From positions 806,001 through 870,000 of the forward strand of contig JAZKJL010000001.1 of the NCBI GenBank assembly GCA_040384325.1: a stretch of DNA of 64,000 nucleotides, read 5' to 3'. Each line of letters opens with the position of its first letter. The first letter of the stretch is position 1. The notes below the pieces were generated by a model. It had not been told where the DNA came from, ran no database searches, and worked only from the letters and a program-made list of their open reading frames with translations. A program made the position numbers and the translations under genes. Below, in pieces: positions 52,234-61,361 of the stretch. The DNA is from JACMLX01 sp040384325. GTDB lineage: Bacteria > Gemmatimonadota > Gemmatimonadetes > Gemmatimonadales > Gemmatimonadaceae.

Positions 52234-52274
52234 CGCCGTGGGCACTTGTCCGGTGCCCACGGCGCGTCTATTTT
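52234..52274 (+). terminator. Terminator of ndk, overlapping the yceD start region
   Basis: Perfect 12-bp stem (52234-52245 with 52253-52264, 7-nt loop) followed by TCTATTTT. The T-rich run ends only 8 bases before the yceD ATG at 52283, and TATTTT (52269-52274) could also serve as a -10 box, which would make the yceD mRNA leaderless. Confidence 0.7.
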
Positions 52275-52282
52275 CCACGGCT

Positions 52283-52792
52283 ATGCTGTCAGTGGATATC
52301 CGGAGTCTCGATGGCTCAGCCGTCGTGTTGGAGGGCGCCATCGCGCCCGACGACCCGATCTGGCTGGACGGAGACATTCGGCCCAGTTCGCCGGTGACGG
52401 TGCACGGCCGGCTCTCGAGCGCCGGTGAGGGGCGGTATTACTTCACCGGCGAGTTCGACGGGTCGGCGGTTGGAGAATGCACCCGATGCCTCACGGAGGT
52501 GTCGGTGAGGGCAGGCGATTCGATTCAGTGTCTCTTCGTCGATTCGGACGAGGACGGCCTGGACGATGACCCTGATGTGTTCCTGCTGGACCGCAAGTCG
52601 AGTCGCATCGACCTGCGCCCCGCAGTCCGCGAAGGGTGGATCCTTGCAGTCCCGCCTTTCGTGTTGTGCCGTGATGATTGCAAAGGCCTGTGTCCGACCT
52701 GCGGTGTGGACCGCAATACGACTGCCTGCGACTGCGCATCGGCTGGTGATGCACGGTGGGCGGCGCTCAAAGAGCGCACAGCCGAGTCTTGA
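52283..52792 (+). CDS. yceD: YceD/DUF177-family protein
   Basis: 169 residues. Two cysteine groups are seen, GECTRCL near 60-66 and CRDDCKGLCPTCG near 130-142, as in DUF177 proteins, which are almost always encoded directly before rpmF and are linked to 23S rRNA biogenesis in some bacteria. The acidic stretch DSDEDGLDDDPD lies between. The frame could start 15 codons upstream (in the terminator stem), but the ATG at 52283 is better. First gene of the yceD-rpmF-plsX-fab block. Confidence 0.85.
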   Translation: MLSVDIRSLDGSAVVLEGAIAPDDPIWLDGDIRPSSPVTVHGRLSSAGEGRYYFTGEFDGSAVGECTRCLTEVSVRAGDSIQCLFVDSDEDGLDDDPDVFLLDRKSSRIDLRPAVREGWILAVPPFVLCRDDCKGLCPTCGVDRNTTACDCASAGDARWAALKERTAES

Positions 52793-52817
52793 TTCGTCTT
52801 ATACCGGGAATTGACCC

Positions 52818-53000
52818 ATGGCCGTACCGAAGCGCAGGACATCCAAGCAGCGCAAGCGTCTCCGCAACACGCACAAGGTTGCGCCGCGGATCGTGATCCA
52901 GAAGTGCCCCCAGTGCTCCAGCATGAAGCGTCCCCATCGTGTCTGCGACGAGTGCGGATACTACGGCGGTGAGCAGCGGATCGCGGCCCGGGAAGGCTGA
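52818..53000 (+). CDS. rpmF: 50S ribosomal protein L32
   Basis: 60 residues with the standard MAVPKRRTSKQRKRLRNTH start and a four-cysteine zinc site (Cys30, Cys33, Cys43, Cys46), so the zinc-binding form. Located between yceD and plsX as in many bacteria. The C-terminal ~12 residues (GGEQRIAAREG) are a modest extension. Confidence 0.95.
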   Translation: MAVPKRRTSKQRKRLRNTHKVAPRIVIQKCPQCSSMKRPHRVCDECGYYGGEQRIAAREG

Positions 53001-53003
53001 GCC

Positions 53004-54020
53004 TTGGCCCGGATTGCGCTGGATGCGATGGGTGGCGATTTCGCCCCCACCGCACCGGTGGGTGGCGCGCTCCTCGCGCTGGCCGATCTGGGGCCTGAGC
53101 ACCGCATCCAACTGATCGGGCGCGAGGCCGATCTGGTGGCGGCCCTCGATGCCGCCATCACCGGGGACTACGCGCCACAGGCCGAGCAGCGCAGTCGCAT
53201 CGACATCGTCGATGCGCCCGACGTCGTCGCCATGGCCGACAAACCGACGGCCGTCATGCGTCGCCCACAATCCTCCATGGCAGTCGGCCTCCGGCAGCAC
53301 GCCGAAGGTCGCGCCGATGCGTTCGTGAGCGCTGGCAACACCGGCGCCCAGATGGCCGCGTCGGTGCAACTGCTCGGCCTCCACGCGGGCCTCAAGCGTC
53401 CGGCCATCGGCACCATCTTCCCGACGGCACTGCATACGCTGGTCGTGCTCGACAGCGGCGCCAACGTGGATTGCAGCCCGGAAGAACTGGTGCACTTCGC
53501 CCGACTCGGCCTCGTCTACGCCGAGGACGTCATGGGCCGCACCGATCCGGCTGTCGGTTTGCTGAGCATCGGCGAGGAACCGGAGAAGGGCAACGCCGTC
53601 GTGAAGGCCGCGCACCAGCTGCTGGCGCAGGCCAACCTGCACTTCGTCGGCAACGTCGAGGGGCGTGACGTCGCCGCCGGGACCTGCGATCGTGGCCCAT
53701 TCGACGTCGTCGTCTGCGACGGCTTCACCGGCAACGTGCTGCTCAAGTTCTACGAAGGGCTGGCGCCGATCCTCGTCGGCATGGTGGCGAAGTCGATCGA
53801 TGCGGATGCACGAACTCTGATGAAGGGCCTCACGCACCTGGACTACAACAACTACGGCGGCGCGCCGTTGTTGGGCGTTCGCGGCGTGAGCATCATCGCG
53901 CACGGCAGTTCGTCGCCGCGTGCCATCAAGAATGCCGTGAATGTCGCCGTGCGTGCGGCCGAGTCGCAGATGTCCGAGCACATCGGCCGTCGGCTCGCCG
54001 CGGCGGCTTCCGCAGCCTGA
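53004..54020 (+). CDS. plsX: Phosphate acyltransferase PlsX
   Basis: 338 residues; forms acyl-phosphate from acyl-ACP for phospholipid synthesis at the membrane surface. IALDAMGGDFAP at the N-terminus, SAGNTGAQMA near 110-119, and CDGFTGNVLLKFYEG near 235-249 match the family. Start is TTG, three bases after the rpmF stop, and gives the exact family N-terminus. Followed 54 bases later by fabH. Confidence 0.95.
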   Translation: MARIALDAMGGDFAPTAPVGGALLALADLGPEHRIQLIGREADLVAALDAAITGDYAPQAEQRSRIDIVDAPDVVAMADKPTAVMRRPQSSMAVGLRQHAEGRADAFVSAGNTGAQMAASVQLLGLHAGLKRPAIGTIFPTALHTLVVLDSGANVDCSPEELVHFARLGLVYAEDVMGRTDPAVGLLSIGEEPEKGNAVVKAAHQLLAQANLHFVGNVEGRDVAAGTCDRGPFDVVVCDGFTGNVLLKFYEGLAPILVGMVAKSIDADARTLMKGLTHLDYNNYGGAPLLGVRGVSIIAHGSSSPRAIKNAVNVAVRAAESQMSEHIGRRLAAAASAA

Positions 54021-54074
54021 CGCGAACGCCCGCGTCCGGCGACGATGCATCGGCGAAGGCATGGAGAGGCAGTC

Positions 54075-55064
54075 ATGAAGCGTCCGGTTGCGGCACTGAC
54101 GGGCACGGGCTACAGCGTCCCGCGCCACGTCATGACGAACGACGATTTCGCCGCCATCGGCATCGAGACGTCGCACGAGTGGATCTTCGAGCGCTCCGGC
54201 ATCGTGCAGCGCCACATCGCGCGCGATGGTGAGTCCACCTGCAGCATGGCGGCCGACGCGTCACGCAAGGCGATGCAGAAGGCGGGGATCACCGCCGCCG
54301 AGATCGACGCCATCATCCTCTCCACCGCCACGCCGGATCGGCTGCTGCCCGCCACCGCGGTGGACGTGCAGGCCACCCTCGGCGCGACGCGCGCCACCGC
54401 CTTCGACATCACCGCGGCCTGCAGCGGCTGGATCTACGGCCTCACCATCGCGGAAGGGTTGATCGCGGCCGGCACCATCGAGACCGCGCTGGTGATCGGG
54501 TCCGAGAAGATGAGCGCGATCATCGACTGGCAGGACCGCAGCACCGCCGTGTTGTTTGGCGACGGCGCCGGCGCCGCCATCGTGCGTCGCGGCGACGGCA
54601 CACGCGGCATCCTCTCGGCGTTCATGCGAAGTGATGGTGCGCTGTCCGAGCTGCTCTGGCGCCCCAGCGGAGGTGCGGCCTCGCCGTTCAGCCTCCCGGT
54701 GCTCGAGGACCGCTCGTCGTACGTCCGGATGGCGGGTCGTGAAGTGTTCAAGCACGCCGTGCGGTCGATGGCGGAAGCCTGTGATCGCGCACTCGATGGC
54801 GCGCGACTCACCGGCAAGGACATCGACCTGCTCATTCCACATCAGGCCAACGTCCGCATCATCGAGGCGACGGCCAAGCACGCGAATGTCTCCATGGACA
54901 AGGTGTACGTGAACGTGAATCGGTTCGGCAACACGTCGTCGGCGTCGATCGGCATCGCGCTCGACGAGGCCATCGCCTCGGGTCGCGTGCGCTCCGGCGA
55001 CACGGTGCTGCTCTGCGCCTTCGGCGCCGGCTTCACCTGGGGCTCGATGGTGGTGCGCCTGTGA
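54075..55064 (+). CDS. fabH: 3-oxoacyl-ACP synthase III
   Basis: 329 residues; condenses an acyl-CoA starter with malonyl-ACP. Catalytic Cys116 (AACSGW), His in IPHQAN near 255-260 and Asn in NRFGNTSSAS near 285-294 complete the triad. ATG at 54075 follows GGAGAGG by about 5 bases. Overlaps fabD by 4 bases (GTGA). Confidence 0.96.
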   Translation: MKRPVAALTGTGYSVPRHVMTNDDFAAIGIETSHEWIFERSGIVQRHIARDGESTCSMAADASRKAMQKAGITAAEIDAIILSTATPDRLLPATAVDVQATLGATRATAFDITAACSGWIYGLTIAEGLIAAGTIETALVIGSEKMSAIIDWQDRSTAVLFGDGAGAAIVRRGDGTRGILSAFMRSDGALSELLWRPSGGAASPFSLPVLEDRSSYVRMAGREVFKHAVRSMAEACDRALDGARLTGKDIDLLIPHQANVRIIEATAKHANVSMDKVYVNVNRFGNTSSASIGIALDEAIASGRVRSGDTVLLCAFGAGFTWGSMVVRL

Positions 55065-56005
55065 CCGACATCGCACTCGTCTTTCCCGGCCAGGGTTCGC
55101 AGAAGCCCGGCATGGCGAAGGACCTGGTGGCGGCGTATCCGGCCGCAGCGGAGCTCTTCCGCGAAGCCGATGCCACGCTCGGTGTGCCGCTGTCGACGCT
55201 CTGCTTCGAGGGGCCGGCCGAGACGCTGATGGAGACGCACAACGCGCAGCCGGCACTGCTCACGCACGGTGTCGCGGTCTGGCAGCTGCTGCGCGAACAT
55301 CTCGGCGCACGCGTGGTCTGCGCGGCGGGCCATTCGCTGGGGGAGTTCACCGCGCACGTGGCGGCCGGCACCTTCGACTTCGCCACCGCCGTCGCATTGG
55401 TGCGCACGCGCGGTGAGCTGATGCAGCAGGCCGGTGTCGCACGCCCCGGTGCGATGGCGGCGATCCTCGGCGACATCGACGTGCGTGTGCGCGAACTCTG
55501 CGAGCAGGCGACGCGCGAGGCGGGCGCGGTGGTGCCGGCGAACTACAACTCTCCCGGACAGGTGGTGGTGTCGGGCGAGGTGGCAGGTGTGGAGCGTCTC
55601 ATCCAGCTCGCCAACGAGCATGGCGCGCGCAAGTGCATGCGCCTCCAGGTGAGCGGGGCGTTCCACTCGCCGCTGATGGACGCCGCGCGTCCCGGCTGGG
55701 AAGCGGCGCTGGAGGCGGTGACCATGCACAACGCGAGCGTTCCGGTGTATGCCAATGTCACTGGCCGTCAGGTGACGTCGGCCAAGCAGTCGCGCCGACT
55801 GCTCGGTGTGCAGATGACGTCACCAGTGCGCTGGACGGAGACGATCCGCAACATTGTGGAAGATCATCCCAGCATCACCTTCATCGAACTCGGGCCGGGC
55901 CACGTACTCAGCGGGCTGATCCGAAAGATCTCACCGGATTCGGTCGTGCTGCCTGCCGGGACGGCCGCGCACGTCGAAGCCATCCTCTCGCAGGTGAGCG
56001 CCTGA
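55061..56005 (+). CDS. fabD: Malonyl-CoA:ACP transacylase
   Basis: 314 residues. FPGQGSQKPGMAKDL near 8-22, the nucleophile Ser92 in GHSLGEFTA, Arg near 117, His in GAFHSPLM near 204 and the C-terminal ELGPGHVLSGL segment are all typical. GTG start overlaps fabH; the stop shares a base with fabG. Confidence 0.95.
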   Translation: MTDIALVFPGQGSQKPGMAKDLVAAYPAAAELFREADATLGVPLSTLCFEGPAETLMETHNAQPALLTHGVAVWQLLREHLGARVVCAAGHSLGEFTAHVAAGTFDFATAVALVRTRGELMQQAGVARPGAMAAILGDIDVRVRELCEQATREAGAVVPANYNSPGQVVVSGEVAGVERLIQLANEHGARKCMRLQVSGAFHSPLMDAARPGWEAALEAVTMHNASVPVYANVTGRQVTSAKQSRRLLGVQMTSPVRWTETIRNIVEDHPSITFIELGPGHVLSGLIRKISPDSVVLPAGTAAHVEAILSQVSA

Positions 56006-56742
56006 TGCAGATCGACTTGAGCGGGAAGGTGGCACTGGTCACCGGCAGCACGCGTGGCATCGGGCGCGCCATTGCGGAGACGCTGGCTGGTGCCGGCGCC
56101 CGGGTGGCGGTCGTCGGGCGCGACCTGCCGCGCGCCGAGGCGGCTGCAGCGGAAATCGGCCACGGCGCACGCGGTTTCGCCTGCGACGTCAGCGACACGG
56201 CGCAAGTCACGACGCTGGTCACCGACGTCGAGGCGGCGTTCGGCACGCTCGACATCCTCGTGAACAACGCCGGGCTGACGAAGGACAACGTGATCATGCG
56301 CCTCAAGGACGAGGACTGGGATGCCGTGATCGACGCCAACCTGCGCGGCGCGTTCGCCAGCATCCGTGCCGCGTCGCGTGGCATGATGAAGCGCCGCAGC
56401 GGTCGCATCATCAACATCAGCAGCGTGGTGGGCGTGATCGGCAATCGCGGCCAGGCCAACTATGCCGCCAGCAAGGCGGGGCTGATCGGCCTCACCAAGT
56501 CGGTGGCCAAGGAACTCGCCTCGCGCAACATCCTCTGCAACGCTGTCGCGCCGGGGTTCATCGCCACCGACATGACGGCCGCCCTCGGTGACGACCAGCG
56601 GAAGGCCCTCGAAGGCCAGATCCCGCTCGAACGGCTCGGAAGCCCTGCCGACATCGCGTCGGCCGTGGCATTCCTGGCGTCGGACCATGCTGCCTACATC
56701 ACGGGTCAGGTGCTCGTGGTGGATGGCGGGATGGTGATGTAA
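56005..56742 (+). CDS. fabG: 3-oxoacyl-ACP reductase
   Basis: 245-residue short-chain dehydrogenase, NADPH-dependent beta-ketoacyl-ACP reduction. GSTRGIGRA near 14-22, NNAG near 87-90, and the catalytic Ser140, Tyr153 and Lys157. Its place between fabD and acpP confirms the fatty-acid role over other SDR functions. ATG shares a base with fabD. Confidence 0.96.
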   Translation: MQIDLSGKVALVTGSTRGIGRAIAETLAGAGARVAVVGRDLPRAEAAAAEIGHGARGFACDVSDTAQVTTLVTDVEAAFGTLDILVNNAGLTKDNVIMRLKDEDWDAVIDANLRGAFASIRAASRGMMKRRSGRIINISSVVGVIGNRGQANYAASKAGLIGLTKSVAKELASRNILCNAVAPGFIATDMTAALGDDQRKALEGQIPLERLGSPADIASAVAFLASDHAAYITGQVLVVDGGMVM

Positions 56743-56812
56743 AGTTCGCCCATGGGCCGCAGTGACGGCCTCGTCAGACCCACCCACGCATCAACCAGCG
56801 CACGGAGCAGAA

Positions 56813-57052
56813 ATGGCAGACCAGACCGAGAAGGTTAAGACGATCATCGAGCGCGAACTCGGGGTCGAGCGCGATAAGCTGACCAACGAGGCGAGCTTCA
56901 TCGAGGACCTCGGCGCCGACAGCCTCGACATCGTCGAGCTCGTGATGGAGTTCGAGAAGGAGTTCGACATCGACATCCCGGACGAGGATGCCGAGAAGTT
57001 GCGCACGGTGGGTGATGCGCTGGGCTACCTGAATTCCAAGGTGCAGGGCTGA
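56813..57052 (+). CDS. acpP: Acyl carrier protein
   Basis: 79 residues, acidic. The phosphopantetheine Ser37 lies in GADSLDIVELVM. ATG follows GGAGCAG by 5 bases. There are 70 bases between fabG and acpP without a recognisable promoter. The stop shares a base with fabF. Confidence 0.96.
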   Translation: MADQTEKVKTIIERELGVERDKLTNEASFIEDLGADSLDIVELVMEFEKEFDIDIPDEDAEKLRTVGDALGYLNSKVQG

Positions 57053-58296
57053 TGAGGGAACGTCGGGTCGTCGTCACTGGGCTCGGGTGCCTCACGGCCG
57101 TCGGCAGCGACGTGGCGACGACCTGGGCCGCGCTCCGTGCCGGTGTCAGCGGAGCGGGGCCGATCACGCGGTTCGATGCGGAAAAGTTCTCCACGCGCTT
57201 CGCCTGCGAAGTGAAGGAGTTCGATCCGCTGCAGTACATGGATCGGAAGGAAGCGAAGCGGGCCGACCTCTACACGCAGTATGCGGTGGCGGCGTCGGTG
57301 CAGGCGATGCGCGACGCCGGCCTCGCCGACGGCGGGTTCGATCCCGACCGCTGCGGTGTGATCATCGGCAGCGGCATCGGTGGCCTGAAGACGATGGAGG
57401 ACCAGCACACCAATTACATGACCGGCGGTCCGAAGCGGATCTCACCGTTCTTCGTGCCGATGTACATCGTGGACATCGCGGCCGGTGTGGTGTCGATGCA
57501 GTTCAACTGCCGCGGCCCCAACTTCGCCACCGTCTCCGCCTGCGCCACCAGCGCGCACGCGATCGGCATGTCGATGCGCACCATCATGTACGGCGACGCG
57601 GACCTGATGCTGGCCGGCGGCTCCGAGGCCGCGGTGACGCCGATGTCGATCGGTGGCTTCGCCAGCATGGGCGCGCTGTCGAGCCGCAACGACGATGCCG
57701 AGCATGCGTCACGCCCGTTCGACCTCACCCGTGAAGGCTTCGTGCTGGGCGAAGGGGCAGGTGTGGTGCTGCTCGAGGAGCTCGAACACGCGAAGCGCCG
57801 CGGCGCACACATCTACGGGGAACTGGTCGGCTACGGCGCCACCGGGGACGCTCACAGCCTCACCGGCCAGCCCGATGCGCACGAGGGGCTGCAGCGCTCG
57901 ATGAAGCTGGCGCTCAAGGACGCCGGCCTGTCGCCGTCCGACGTGCAGTACATCAATGCGCACGGCACCTCGACGCCGCTCAACGACTCGAACGAGATCC
58001 GCGCCATCCGCGCGGTGTTCGGCGAGCACGCCGAGTCGCTCAGCGTCAGCTCGACCAAGTCGGCCACGGGCCACATGCTGGGTGCCGCCGGTTCGGTGGA
58101 ATTCATCGCCTGCGCCCTCGCGATCCGCGACAGCATCATCCCGCCCACGATCAACTACACGACACCCGATCCCGAGTGCGACCTCGACGTGACGCCCAAC
58201 GTCGCGAAGGAACGCCCGGTGGATGTGGCGGTGAGCAACAGTTCGGGATTCGGTGGCCACAACGTGTCCATCGCCGTCCGACGATATCAGGAGTAG
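57052..58296 (+). CDS. fabF: 3-oxoacyl-ACP synthase II
   Basis: 414 residues; chain-elongating condensing enzyme. Catalytic Cys164 in SACATSAHAIG, His in NAHGTSTPLND near 302-312 and His in KSATGHMLGAAG near 336-347. The N-terminal VVVTGLGCLTAVG is standard. Shares a base with acpP (TGATG). Ends 7 bases before mqnE, so the menaquinone genes may be on the same transcript. Confidence 0.96.
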   Translation: MRERRVVVTGLGCLTAVGSDVATTWAALRAGVSGAGPITRFDAEKFSTRFACEVKEFDPLQYMDRKEAKRADLYTQYAVAASVQAMRDAGLADGGFDPDRCGVIIGSGIGGLKTMEDQHTNYMTGGPKRISPFFVPMYIVDIAAGVVSMQFNCRGPNFATVSACATSAHAIGMSMRTIMYGDADLMLAGGSEAAVTPMSIGGFASMGALSSRNDDAEHASRPFDLTREGFVLGEGAGVVLLEELEHAKRRGAHIYGELVGYGATGDAHSLTGQPDAHEGLQRSMKLALKDAGLSPSDVQYINAHGTSTPLNDSNEIRAIRAVFGEHAESLSVSSTKSATGHMLGAAGSVEFIACALAIRDSIIPPTINYTTPDPECDLDVTPNVAKERPVDVAVSNSSGFGGHNVSIAVRRYQE

Positions 58297-58303
58297 CAAT
58301 CGC

Positions 58304-59476
58304 ATGACTGCCGTGCCGGACATTCATCTCGACCGCCTGCGCGATGCCGCGCTCCATCCGATCGGGGAGAAGGTGCGTCGCGGCGAACGGCTGTCGGCAG
58401 CGGATGCCATCACGCTCTTCCGCACACCCGACCTGCTCGGCCTGGGTCACCTCGCCGACGCGGCCAATCGCGCCAGGCATGGCGACGTGGTGACGTTCGC
58501 GTCGAACCAGCACATCAATCCCACCAACGTCTGCGTGCTCCGGAAGACCTGCGTCTTCTGCGGTTACGCGCGACTGCCGAAGGAAGAGGGTGCGTACCGC
58601 TACTCGCTGGAGCAGGTGCTGGCCGAGGCGGCACAGGCGACGGACAGCATGACGCGCGAGTTCCACATCGTGGGCGGGCTCGACATGCAGGCGGGGCTCG
58701 AGTACTACACGACGATGTTCCGCGCCCTCAAGGCCGCGCATCCGCAGGTGCACATCAAGGCCCTCACCGCCGTCGAGATCGCGCACATCGCGCGGATCGA
58801 GAAGCTGTCGTGGACCGAGGTGCTGGTGGCGCTGCGTGAGGCGGGCCTTGACACGCTGCCCGGCGGCGGTGCCGAGACGTTCAGCGCCGCGGTGCGTGAC
58901 GTGATCGCCGACCGCAAGCTCGGTGGCGCCGACTATATCGGCGTGCATCGCGCCGCGCACGCCCTCGGCATTCGCAGCAACTGCACCATGCTCTACGGCC
59001 ACGTGGAGACGATCGAGGATCGCGTCGAGCACCTGGGCATGCTGCGCGACCTGCAGGACGAGACGGGTGGCTTCCTCGCCTACATCCCGCTCGCGTACCA
59101 TCCCGACGACAACGAACTGGGGAAGACGCTGGGTCGGCACGGCACCAGCACCACCGGCTTCGACGACCTGCGCAACCTGGCCGTGGGACGCCTGTTCCTC
59201 GACAACTTCCAGCACGTCAAGTCGCACTGGATCATGGTGTCGACCGCGCTCACGCAGATCGCGCTGGCGTTCGGTGTCAACGACATCGAGGGCACGGTGG
59301 TCCGCGAGAAGATCTATCATGCCGTCGGCGCGCAGACGCAGCAGGGCATGTCGCTCGACGAGTTGCTGCGCCTGATCCGCGGTGCGGGGAAGCAGCCGGC
59401 CGAGCGGGATTCGTTCTATCGCATCATCCGCACCTTCGACGCCGAACCCGCCACCGCCGTCGGCGCGGCGGCCTGA
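58304..59476 (+). CDS. mqnE: Aminodeoxyfutalosine synthase (radical SAM)
   Basis: 390 residues; joins an enolpyruvyl-chorismate derivative to adenosine via a SAM radical in the futalosine route to menaquinone. NQHINPTNVC begins the cluster region; the cysteines are Cys77, Cys83 and Cys86, giving CX5CX2C rather than the usual CX3CX2C. VGGLDMQAGLEYY near 125-137, GGGAETFS near 187-194 and AYIPLAYHPDDNELG near 260-274 fit MqnE over MqnC or CofH. ATG is about 10 bases after AGGAG. Neighbour genes mqnA and mqnC support the pathway. Confidence 0.88.
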   Translation: MTAVPDIHLDRLRDAALHPIGEKVRRGERLSAADAITLFRTPDLLGLGHLADAANRARHGDVVTFASNQHINPTNVCVLRKTCVFCGYARLPKEEGAYRYSLEQVLAEAAQATDSMTREFHIVGGLDMQAGLEYYTTMFRALKAAHPQVHIKALTAVEIAHIARIEKLSWTEVLVALREAGLDTLPGGGAETFSAAVRDVIADRKLGGADYIGVHRAAHALGIRSNCTMLYGHVETIEDRVEHLGMLRDLQDETGGFLAYIPLAYHPDDNELGKTLGRHGTSTTGFDDLRNLAVGRLFLDNFQHVKSHWIMVSTALTQIALAFGVNDIEGTVVREKIYHAVGAQTQQGMSLDELLRLIRGAGKQPAERDSFYRIIRTFDAEPATAVGAAA

Positions 59477-59477
59477 C

Positions 59478-60317
59478 ATGCTGCGCGTCGGCCGGATTCC
59501 CTACATCAACACCTACCCGGTGTACGGGGCGGTGGATCGCGGGATCGTCCCGCTCGATGCGACGATGGTCGATGGCGTGCCGAGTGCGCTCAACGCCGCG
59601 ATGGCCACGGGTGAGGTCGATGTGAGCGTGGTCAGTGCGGTGGAATACGCGCTGCACGCCGAGCGGTACCTGTTGCTGCCCGACCTCGCCATCACCTGCG
59701 ACGGTCCGGTGCGCAGTGTGATGCTGTTCAGCAAGCGACCGGTGTCGGATCTCGACGGAGCCACCGTGCTGGTGTCGCGCAGCAGCATGACGTCGGTGGA
59801 GCTGCTCGGCCTCCTGTTTCGCGAACGCTGGGGTGTCACACCGCGCCTCGTGCCCAGCGACGCCGAGAGCGCCGACATCGCGCATTTCGCGGACGAACCG
59901 CATGACGCACGCCTCGTGATCGGTGACGCGGCGCTGCTGCTGTCGTCCGGCACCAGCAGCGTGAGTCGCCGCTATCCGCACCACGTCGATCTCGGCCTCG
60001 AGTGGAAGCAGTGGACCGGGCTGCCGTTCGTGTTCGCCGTCTGGGTGGCGCAGCGCACCACGCCGGTGGCGGATGCGCTGCGTGTGCATGCGGGGCTCAT
60101 CGCGTCACGCGACTGGGGCGTGGCCAACCTGCCCGTGCTGGCGGCGCAGGCAGCCGACGTCACCGGTGTGCCGCGTGACACCTGCGAGTTGTACTTCAGT
60201 GGTTTGGACTACCGCCTTTCGCTCCCGCACCTGCGGGGACTCACCGAGTTCTACCGGCGCCTCGATGCGACCGGCCGCGTCACGGCGCGACCGCTCGTCT
60301 TCCTGTCGGCGGCCTGA
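59478..60317 (+). CDS. mqnA: Chorismate dehydratase
   Basis: 279 residues; makes 3-enolpyruvylbenzoate from chorismate, first step of the futalosine pathway. RVGRIPYINTYPVYG at the N-terminus, SVVSAVEYAL near 50-59 and WTGLPFVFAVW near 183-193 match MqnA of the periplasmic-binding-protein fold. Located between mqnE and mqnC. ATG one base after the mqnE stop. Confidence 0.92.
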   Translation: MLRVGRIPYINTYPVYGAVDRGIVPLDATMVDGVPSALNAAMATGEVDVSVVSAVEYALHAERYLLLPDLAITCDGPVRSVMLFSKRPVSDLDGATVLVSRSSMTSVELLGLLFRERWGVTPRLVPSDAESADIAHFADEPHDARLVIGDAALLLSSGTSSVSRRYPHHVDLGLEWKQWTGLPFVFAVWVAQRTTPVADALRVHAGLIASRDWGVANLPVLAAQAADVTGVPRDTCELYFSGLDYRLSLPHLRGLTEFYRRLDATGRVTARPLVFLSAA

Positions 60318-60323
60318 GGCATC

Positions 60324-61361
60324 ATGCGCGACATCCTCGACTTCTACACCAACGCCCCGCTGCTCGAACTCGGCCTCGCCGCCGACCGCGTGCGCGAGCA
60401 GCTGCATCCCGAAGGTGTGGTCACCTACATCGTCGACCGCAACATCAACTACACGAATGTCTGCGTGGCGGATTGCGGCTTCTGTGCCTTCGCCCGACGC
60501 CCCAAGCATGGCGAAGGCTACACGCTGTCGTTCGAGCAGATCGGGCAGAAGATCGAGGAGACCAAGGAGCTCGGTGGTGTGCAGATCCTGATCCAGGGTG
60601 GGCACAATCCGTACATCCCGTTCGAGTGGTACCTCGACCTGCTGCGGTACATCAAGCGCAACCATCCGATCCACATCCACGGCTTCAGCCCGAGCGAGGT
60701 GGATTTCTTCGCCACGCTGTTCCGCATGGAGCCGCGTGACGTGATCCGCGAGTTGAAGGCGGCCGGGCTCGACTCCATCCCCGGCGGCGGCGGCGAGATC
60801 CTCGTCCAGCGCGTGCGCGACTACGCGGCACCGAAGAAGGCAGGAGCTGATCGCTGGCTGGAGATGATGGAGATCGCGCACCAGGAAGGGATGAAGACGT
60901 CGGTGACGATGATGTACGGACTCGGTGAGACACTGGCCGAGCGCATCGAACACCTCGATCGCGTGCGGGCGCTGCAGGCGCGCACCGGTGGCTTCACGGC
61001 ATTCATCACCTGGCCACTGCAGCCCGAGAACACGCCCACGTTCTCGCACATGCAGAAGACCGATGCCACCGAGTACCTGCGCACCGTCGCCATCAGCCGC
61101 ATCGTGCTCGACAACGTGCCGAACCTCCAGAGCAGCTGGGTGACGATGGGCATGAAGGTCGGGCAGATGGCACTGCGCTACGGGTGCAACGACTTCGGGT
61201 CGCTGATGATCGAGGAGAACGTGGTCTCGGCCGCCAACACCACGCACCGCACCACCACCGATGAACTGGAACGCCTGATCCGTGACGCCGGCTTCACCGC
61301 CGCGCGGCGCCGGCAGGACTATTCCATCCTGCCACTCGCGTCGAGCGCCGTGGCCGCGTGA
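60324..61361 (+). CDS. mqnC: Cyclic dehypoxanthinylfutalosine synthase (radical SAM)
   Basis: 345 residues. Radical-SAM cluster Cys47, Cys51, Cys54 (CX3CX2C) in NYTNVCVADCGFCAF; LIQGGHNPYIPFEWY near 89-103; GGGGEIL near 151-157; TWPLQPENTP near 229-238. Closes the ring of dehypoxanthinylfutalosine. mqnB and mqnD are not in the window. Overlaps the next gene by 4 bases (GTGA). Confidence 0.93.
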   Translation: MRDILDFYTNAPLLELGLAADRVREQLHPEGVVTYIVDRNINYTNVCVADCGFCAFARRPKHGEGYTLSFEQIGQKIEETKELGGVQILIQGGHNPYIPFEWYLDLLRYIKRNHPIHIHGFSPSEVDFFATLFRMEPRDVIRELKAAGLDSIPGGGGEILVQRVRDYAAPKKAGADRWLEMMEIAHQEGMKTSVTMMYGLGETLAERIEHLDRVRALQARTGGFTAFITWPLQPENTPTFSHMQKTDATEYLRTVAISRIVLDNVPNLQSSWVTMGMKVGQMALRYGCNDFGSLMIEENVVSAANTTHRTTTDELERLIRDAGFTAARRRQDYSILPLASSAVAA

